This document shows positions 59,829-64,000 of a DNA stretch of 64,000 nt, one piece after another. The notes beneath the pieces were generated by a model. It was not told where the DNA came from. It did not search any database and was given only the letters and a program-made list of their open reading frames with translations. The stretch is taken from contig NZ_JAHKSH010000003.1 in NCBI RefSeq assembly GCF_019720895.1, positions 372,001 through 436,000 on the forward strand. The letters run 5' to 3'. The position numbers were made by a program, and so were the translations under genes. Source of the DNA: Microbacterium salitolerans. Lineage in GTDB: Bacteria; Actinomycetota; Actinomycetes; Actinomycetales; Microbacteriaceae. The stretch's first letter is position 1. Each line of letters opens with the position of its first letter.

Positions 59829-60826
59829 AGAAGATCATCAACGACCCCCAGCGCTTCGTTGACGAGATGATCGAGGGCATCACGCTCGCGCATCCCGACC
59901 TCGTGAAGACCCCCGGCGACGATCCGCGGATCCTCGTCCGGGCCGATGCGCCGGTCGCCGGCCGCGTCGGCATCGTGACGGGCGGCGGATCCGGGCATCT
60001 GCCGCTCTTCAAGGGCTACGTCGGCGAGGGGCTGTGCTCGGGCGTCGCGATCGGCAACGTCTTCTCCTCACCGTCCGGCGACCAGTGCTTCGCCGCGACC
60101 CAGGCCGTCGACGGCGGCGCCGGCGTGCTCCACCTCTACGGCAACTACGGCGGGGACGTGCTGAACTTCGGGCTCGCCGCCGATATGGCCGACCTCGAGG
60201 GGATCGAGGTGCGCACCGTGCTGGGGCGCGACGACGTCGCGAGCCAGCCGAAGGAGCGCCGGCATGATCGGCGTGGGGTCGCGGGGATCTTCTTCGCCTA
60301 CAAGGGGGCGGGGGCGGCAGCCGAGCGCGGCGACGATCTCGAGACGGTCGCCGCGGTCGCGGAGGACATCGTCGAGCACACGGCGACGATGGGCATCGGG
60401 CTGTCGCCGATGATCTTCCCGGCAACCGGGCAGCCGAGCTTCGACCTCCAGGACGGCGAGATGGAGATCGGCATCGGGATCCACGGGGAGCCGGGGATCC
60501 ATCGGGGACCGCTCGAGACGGCCGACGAGGTCGCGGAGCATCTCGTCGGCCCCATCATCGCGGACCTCGGGCTCACATCGGGCGATCGCATCGCGGTGCT
60601 CGTCAACGGTCTCGGTGCGACGCCGCTCGAGGAGCTGTACGTGATCTCTCGCCGCGTCCACCAGATCGCCGTCGAGCGCGGACTCCGCATCGAGCGGACG
60701 TACGTCGGCGAATATGCGACGAGCCTCGAGATGGCCGGGGCGTCGGTCTCCTTCCTGGCACTCGACGACGACCGCCTCGCGCTCCTGAACGCGCCCGCAC
60801 GATCCCCGTTCTTCCTGGAGGCCTGA
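59825..60826 (+). CDS. DhaK-like ketose kinase subunit
   Basis: A 333-residue dihydroxyacetone kinase K-domain. The N-terminus K-K-I-I-N-D-P-Q-R-F-V-D-E-M, the base histidine in G-G-G-S-G-H at 53-58, N-Y-G-G-D-V-L-N-F near 118-126 and the covalent-binding histidine 220 in G-I-H-G-E-P are conserved, so substrate should be held as a hemiaminal. However the loop after G-G-G-S-G-H reads L-P-L-F-K-G rather than the usual E-P-x-H-x-G, suggesting a ketose other than dihydroxyacetone, for example a tetrulose. Works with the next gene; no PTS DhaM is present, so ATP is the likely donor. Confidence 0.9.
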   Translation: MKKIINDPQRFVDEMIEGITLAHPDLVKTPGDDPRILVRADAPVAGRVGIVTGGGSGHLPLFKGYVGEGLCSGVAIGNVFSSPSGDQCFAATQAVDGGAGVLHLYGNYGGDVLNFGLAADMADLEGIEVRTVLGRDDVASQPKERRHDRRGVAGIFFAYKGAGAAAERGDDLETVAAVAEDIVEHTATMGIGLSPMIFPATGQPSFDLQDGEMEIGIGIHGEPGIHRGPLETADEVAEHLVGPIIADLGLTSGDRIAVLVNGLGATPLEELYVISRRVHQIAVERGLRIERTYVGEYATSLEMAGASVSFLALDDDRLALLNAPARSPFFLEA

Positions 60827-60832
60827 TTCGGA

Positions 60833-61450
60833 ATGCACGCGAACCAACTGGCGACGGCGCTGGCCGCCGCGCTCACAGAGCTGAAGACGCACGCCGACGA
60901 GCTGCGCGACCTCGACCAGGCGCTCGGCGACGGCGACCTCGGCATCACGGTCTCGCTCGGCGCCGACGCCGTCGTCGCGGCGCTCGCGGAGCTGCCGGAG
61001 GAGGCGACGCCGACCGAGGTGATCCGCACGTGCGCGCGGGCGTTCGCGAACGCCAACCCGTCCACGATGGCGGCGCTGGTCGCCGGAGGGCTGCTGGCGG
61101 GATCCCGCGTGTGGGACGACGCCGACGACATCACCGTCGCGCTCGCAGGGGCGTTCGCTCGCGCGGCGGCCGAGAACATCGGGAAGCGCGGGAAGTCGGC
61201 CGTGGGCGACAAGACGATCCTCGACGCGCTCGCTCCCGCGGCGTCTGCGCTCGAGAACGCGCCCGGAGGCGCGGGTGCGGCCCTGGACGCGGCGATCGCC
61301 GCCGCCGAGAAGGGCGTCGTCGACACCCGTGACATGCAGTCCCAGCGCGGTCGTGCGTCGTGGCTGCAGGAACGGAGCATCGGTCTGCAGGATCCGGGTG
61401 CGACCGCCATGTGGCGGTTCCTGGAGTCATGGAAGCGCGCGAACGCGTGA
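60833..61450 (+). CDS. DhaL-like kinase ATP-binding subunit
   Basis: A 205-residue all-helical DhaL domain. The metal-binding loop D-Q-A-L-G-D-G-D-L-G near residues 28-37 keeps the three aspartates but has leucine where DhaL usually has histidine. N-P-S-T-M-A-A-L near 75-82 and V-G-D-K-T-I-L-D-A-L near 123-132 complete the nucleotide site. It supplies ATP to the DhaK-like partner. Starts six bases after it. Confidence 0.9.
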   Translation: MHANQLATALAAALTELKTHADELRDLDQALGDGDLGITVSLGADAVVAALAELPEEATPTEVIRTCARAFANANPSTMAALVAGGLLAGSRVWDDADDITVALAGAFARAAAENIGKRGKSAVGDKTILDALAPAASALENAPGGAGAALDAAIAAAEKGVVDTRDMQSQRGRASWLQERSIGLQDPGATAMWRFLESWKRANA

Positions 61451-61466
61451 GAAGAGGAGAAGAGCT

Positions 61467-62282
61467 GTGAACTGGATCCACGAGGTATTCGAGGTCCGCA
61501 AGCCGGTCATCGCGATGTGCCACCTGCCGGCGCTTCCCGGAGACCCGCACTATGACGGCGCGGGTGTCGGGGGCATCGTCGACTACGCGCGCCGCGAGAT
61601 CGACGGGCTGCAGGCGGGGGGAGTCGACGGGATCCTCATCTCGAACGAGTTCAGCCTCCCGTACCTGACGAAGACCGAGCCGATCACGGCGATGACGATG
61701 GCGCGCGTGATCGGCGAGCTGCGCGACGAGATCACCGTGCCCTTCGGCGTGAACGTGCTGTGGGACGCGGTCGCGTCGATCGACCTCGCGGTCGCGACGG
61801 GGGCGCAGTTCGTCCGCGAGATCTTCACGGGTGTGTACGCGTCGGATTTCGGCACGTGGGACACGAACGTCGGAGCGACGGCGCGCCACCGTCAGGCGGT
61901 GGGAGGGGACGACGTGCGCCTGCTCTACAACATCGTCCCGGAGGCGGCGTCGTATCTCGGCGGCCGCGACATCGGCGACATCGCCCGTTCGACGGTCTTC
62001 AACTGCCGTCCTGACGGGCTGTGCGTCTCCGGTCTGACCGCCGGCGCCGCGACGGACACGAGCGTGCTCAAGATCGTGAAGGACAACGCGGGCGACACCC
62101 CCGTCATCGTCAACACGGGTGTCAATGCCGACAACATCGCGACGCAGTTCGCCTACGCCGATGCGGCGATCGTCGGCACGTTCTTCAAGCAGGACGGGCG
62201 GTTCGAGAACTCCGTGGATCCCTCCCGCGTCGCCGCGCTCATGGGTGCGGCCCGCGAGGCGCGTGCGGGAGTGCCTGCGTGA
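61467..62282 (+). CDS. BtpA/SgcQ family TIM-barrel protein
   Basis: A 271-residue protein of the BtpA/SgcQ family. V-I-A-M-C-H-L-P-A-L-P-G-D-P near residues 14-27, G-V-D-G-I-L-I-S-N-E near 52-61, P-F-G-V-N-V-L-W-D near 92-100 and V-N-T-G-V-N-A-D-N near 213-221 are typical. The fold is a phosphate-binding TIM barrel. The cyanobacterial BtpA affects photosystem I and E. coli SgcQ lies in a cryptic sugar operon; to my knowledge no enzymatic role is established. GTG start after GAGGAG; GTGA overlap with the kinase gene. An aldolase or isomerase role on a sugar phosphate is an inference. Confidence 0.88.
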   Translation: MNWIHEVFEVRKPVIAMCHLPALPGDPHYDGAGVGGIVDYARREIDGLQAGGVDGILISNEFSLPYLTKTEPITAMTMARVIGELRDEITVPFGVNVLWDAVASIDLAVATGAQFVREIFTGVYASDFGTWDTNVGATARHRQAVGGDDVRLLYNIVPEAASYLGGRDIGDIARSTVFNCRPDGLCVSGLTAGAATDTSVLKIVKDNAGDTPVIVNTGVNADNIATQFAYADAAIVGTFFKQDGRFENSVDPSRVAALMGAAREARAGVPA

Positions 62283-63793
62283 CAGACCTCCTCATCGGGA
62301 TCGACGTCGGCACGTTCGAGACGAAGGGCGTGCTGGTCGACGCGAGCGGATCCGTGCGCGCGAGGGCGCGGATCCGGCACGACATCCAGACGCCGCGTCC
62401 CGGCTGGATCGAGCACGATGCCGACGGCGTGTGGTGGCACGACGTGGTCGGATGCTCGCGCGAGCTGATGCGGAGCGTGGGGGACGGCGATCGCGTCGTC
62501 GCGATGGGCTGCAGTGCGATCGGGCCGTGCGTGCTTCCGATCGACGAGGAGCTCCGCCCCCTGCGGGCCGGGATCCTCTACGGCGCCGATACGCGCGCGC
62601 ACGAGCAGGTCGATGAGCTGACGGCACGACTGGGCGAGGACGAGATCCTCCGCCGGAGCGGGAACACGCTGTCGAGTCAGTCCGCGGGCCCGAAGATCCT
62701 CTGGATCCGGCAGAACGAGCCCGAGGTCGCGGAGCGGACGCGCTGGTACGTCACGAGCCAGAGCTACGTCGTCGCGCGTCTGACCGGCGAGGTGGTGATC
62801 GATCATGCGACGGCGGGCTACTTCCACCCGCTGTACGACCTCGCCGGCGGGCGATGGAACGTCGACGGGCTCTCCGACGTCGTGCGCGGCGAGCAGCTGC
62901 CGCGGATCGCGTGGGCGGGAGAGATCGTCGGGTCCGTCACGTCGGCGGCGTCCGCCGAGACGGGGATCCCTCGCGGGACACCCGTCATCGCGGGGACGGC
63001 GGACGCGCCTGCCGAGGCGATCGCCGCGTCCGTGGTCTCTCCGGGCGACACGATGCTCATGTGCGGATCGAGCTCGTTCATGATCCGCGTGACGGACGCG
63101 CCGCTCGCTCAGCGCGTGCTCTGGTCGGCCCCGTTCGTCTTCGAGGGAATGCACGTCGCGGCGGCGGGCACGGCGACGGCGGGCACGGCGACGCGGTGGA
63201 TCTGCGACCTCCTCGGCCTCGACGCACGGGACGACGACGCCGTCTTCGGCGAGCTCGTCGCCCTCGCCGGGCAGTCGCCGCCCGGAGCCGGAGGAGTGCT
63301 GATGCTGCCGCACCTCAGTGGCGAGCGCACGCCCGTGCACGACCCCGATGCGCGGGGCGCGTTCAGCGGCCTCGGTCTCGCCACGTCGCGCGCCGACATC
63401 GCCCGCGCGCTCATCGAGGGCGTCGCCCACTCCATCGCCCGCGCGCTCGGCGCCTACGACGCGGCGGGGATCCCACCCGAGCGGCTCGTCGCGATCGGAG
63501 GCGGCACGAAGAACGCGATCCTCCTGCAGACCGTGAGCGACATCATCGGCGCCCCGCTGCAGATCGCCGACACCGACGGGGCGGCTCTCGGGGACGCCGC
63601 GCTCGCCGCGCTGGCGTCGGGCGTGCTCTCCTCGCCCGCCGAGGTCGCCGCCTGGGTGCGCCTGCGCGGCACCGTCGAACCGGGGGGCGACGACGCCCCC
63701 GCGGTGCGCACGCTGCGCGCCGACCATGATGACCACCGGCGCCTGTACGAGGCGCTGGCCCCGATCGACCACGCAAGGAGCACCCGCCGATGA
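62279..63793 (+). CDS. FGGY-family carbohydrate kinase
   Basis: A 504-residue sugar kinase. The first phosphate loop I-G-I-D-V-G-T-F-E-T-K is at 6-16, the substrate aspartate is expected in G-T-A-D-A-P near 239-244, and the adenosine site G-G-G-T-K-N near 404-409 leads into D-T-D-G-A-A-L-G-D-A-A. FGGY kinases phosphorylate polyols and ketoses such as xylulose, ribulose, erythritol or AI-2. Having both an FGGY and a DhaKL kinase in one operon suggests two phosphorylation steps or two substrates. Confidence 0.92.
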   Translation: MTDLLIGIDVGTFETKGVLVDASGSVRARARIRHDIQTPRPGWIEHDADGVWWHDVVGCSRELMRSVGDGDRVVAMGCSAIGPCVLPIDEELRPLRAGILYGADTRAHEQVDELTARLGEDEILRRSGNTLSSQSAGPKILWIRQNEPEVAERTRWYVTSQSYVVARLTGEVVIDHATAGYFHPLYDLAGGRWNVDGLSDVVRGEQLPRIAWAGEIVGSVTSAASAETGIPRGTPVIAGTADAPAEAIAASVVSPGDTMLMCGSSSFMIRVTDAPLAQRVLWSAPFVFEGMHVAAAGTATAGTATRWICDLLGLDARDDDAVFGELVALAGQSPPGAGGVLMLPHLSGERTPVHDPDARGAFSGLGLATSRADIARALIEGVAHSIARALGAYDAAGIPPERLVAIGGGTKNAILLQTVSDIIGAPLQIADTDGAALGDAALAALASGVLSSPAEVAAWVRLRGTVEPGGDDAPAVRTLRADHDDHRRLYEALAPIDHARSTRR

Positions 63794-64000
63794 CGGATCC
63801 TCGATGGGCGGAGCTCGCCCGCCAGCTCTGCGATGCGCACGGCGTCGCGAACGGAACGAAGGTCGGGGTCTTCCGCACCGACTCCTCGACGACACCGGGG
63901 GTGCTCGCCCTCGTCGAGGAGGTGTACCGGCGCGGGGGTCTCCCGCAGGTCGTGGACTCCGACGAGCGCTTCGACCGCGCCGCCGTCGCCGCGGCCAGCG
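63790..64000 (+). CDS. M29-like aminopeptidase, N-terminal part
   Basis: Cut by the right edge; about 70 residues are visible. W-A-E-L-A-R-Q-L-C near residue 6, G-T-K-V-G-V near 22 and L-V-E-E-V-Y-R-R-G-G-L-P-Q-V near 41-54, then D-E-R-F-D-R, follow the N-terminal domain of M29 (AmpS/thermophilic) metallo-aminopeptidases. The metal-binding residues would lie beyond the window. Its ATG overlaps the kinase stop (ATGA), so it belongs to the same operon, an unexpected place for a peptidase. Confidence 0.72.
   Translation, partial: MTDPRWAELARQLCDAHGVANGTKVGVFRTDSSTTPGVLALVEEVYRRGGLPQVVDSDERFDRAAVAAAS

Overview
The window is 64 kb of high-GC chromosomal DNA from an actinobacterium, most likely of the family Microbacteriaceae. 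The support is the strong G/C third-position bias, frequent GTG starts, a dnaK-grpE-dnaJ-hspR operon with HspR-type HAIR operators, an MhuD-type haem monooxygenase, F420-type enzymes, and tight operons joined by ATGA, GTGA or TTGA overlaps. I see no rRNA, tRNA, CRISPR array, transposase, integrase or phage gene. The placement is inference from gene content, not from a marker-gene comparison.

Region 1 (1-21 kb) is a mosaic of short units: the end of a DUF418 membrane protein, a DUF1266 protein with a membrane partner, a CPBP protease, an alpha/beta hydrolase, a VOC protein, a frameshifted DUF4188 remnant, an SH3-SH3-YCII protein, an iron/haem group (siderophore-interacting protein, MhuD-like), a STAND regulator, a secreted M6 metalloprotease, a SagB-like oxidoreductase, PhzF, a large LuxR regulator, a HAD phosphatase and two divergent MFS transporters. 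Several gene ends carry long palindromes of two recurring families (A and B).

Region 2 (21-31 kb) is a complete aldarate catabolic locus: glucarate dehydratase, ketoglutarate semialdehyde dehydrogenase, 5-dehydro-4-deoxyglucarate dehydratase, a GntR regulator, a talarate/galactarate dehydratase and a LysR regulator on the minus strand, divergent from a tctCBA tripartite transporter. Together they would take glucarate and galactarate to 2-oxoglutarate. The LysR/tct half differs from its surroundings in oligonucleotide content.

Region 3 (31-47 kb) holds dnaK-grpE-dnaJ-hspR, then glycogen debranching enzyme glgX, a LacI-controlled sugar ABC transporter with ThuA-like and Gfo/Idh/MocA proteins, and glycogen phosphorylase glgP. 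Three near-identical palindromes (family C) sit after dnaJ, glgX and the oxidoreductase gene.

Region 4 (47-54 kb) is an AlkZ-like glycosylase, a small monooxygenase, and a MarR-controlled unit: MaoC hydratase, acyl-CoA ligase and a NitT/TauT-type ABC transporter. The same palindromic operator appears before maoC and before the transporter.

Region 5 (54-64 kb) is a DeoR-controlled operon: sugar ABC transporter, DhaK- and DhaL-like kinase subunits with altered signature loops, a BtpA/SgcQ TIM-barrel protein, an FGGY kinase and the start of an M29 aminopeptidase. Nearly all junctions overlap. I know of no described pathway with this composition, and it is the best candidate here for an undescribed system.
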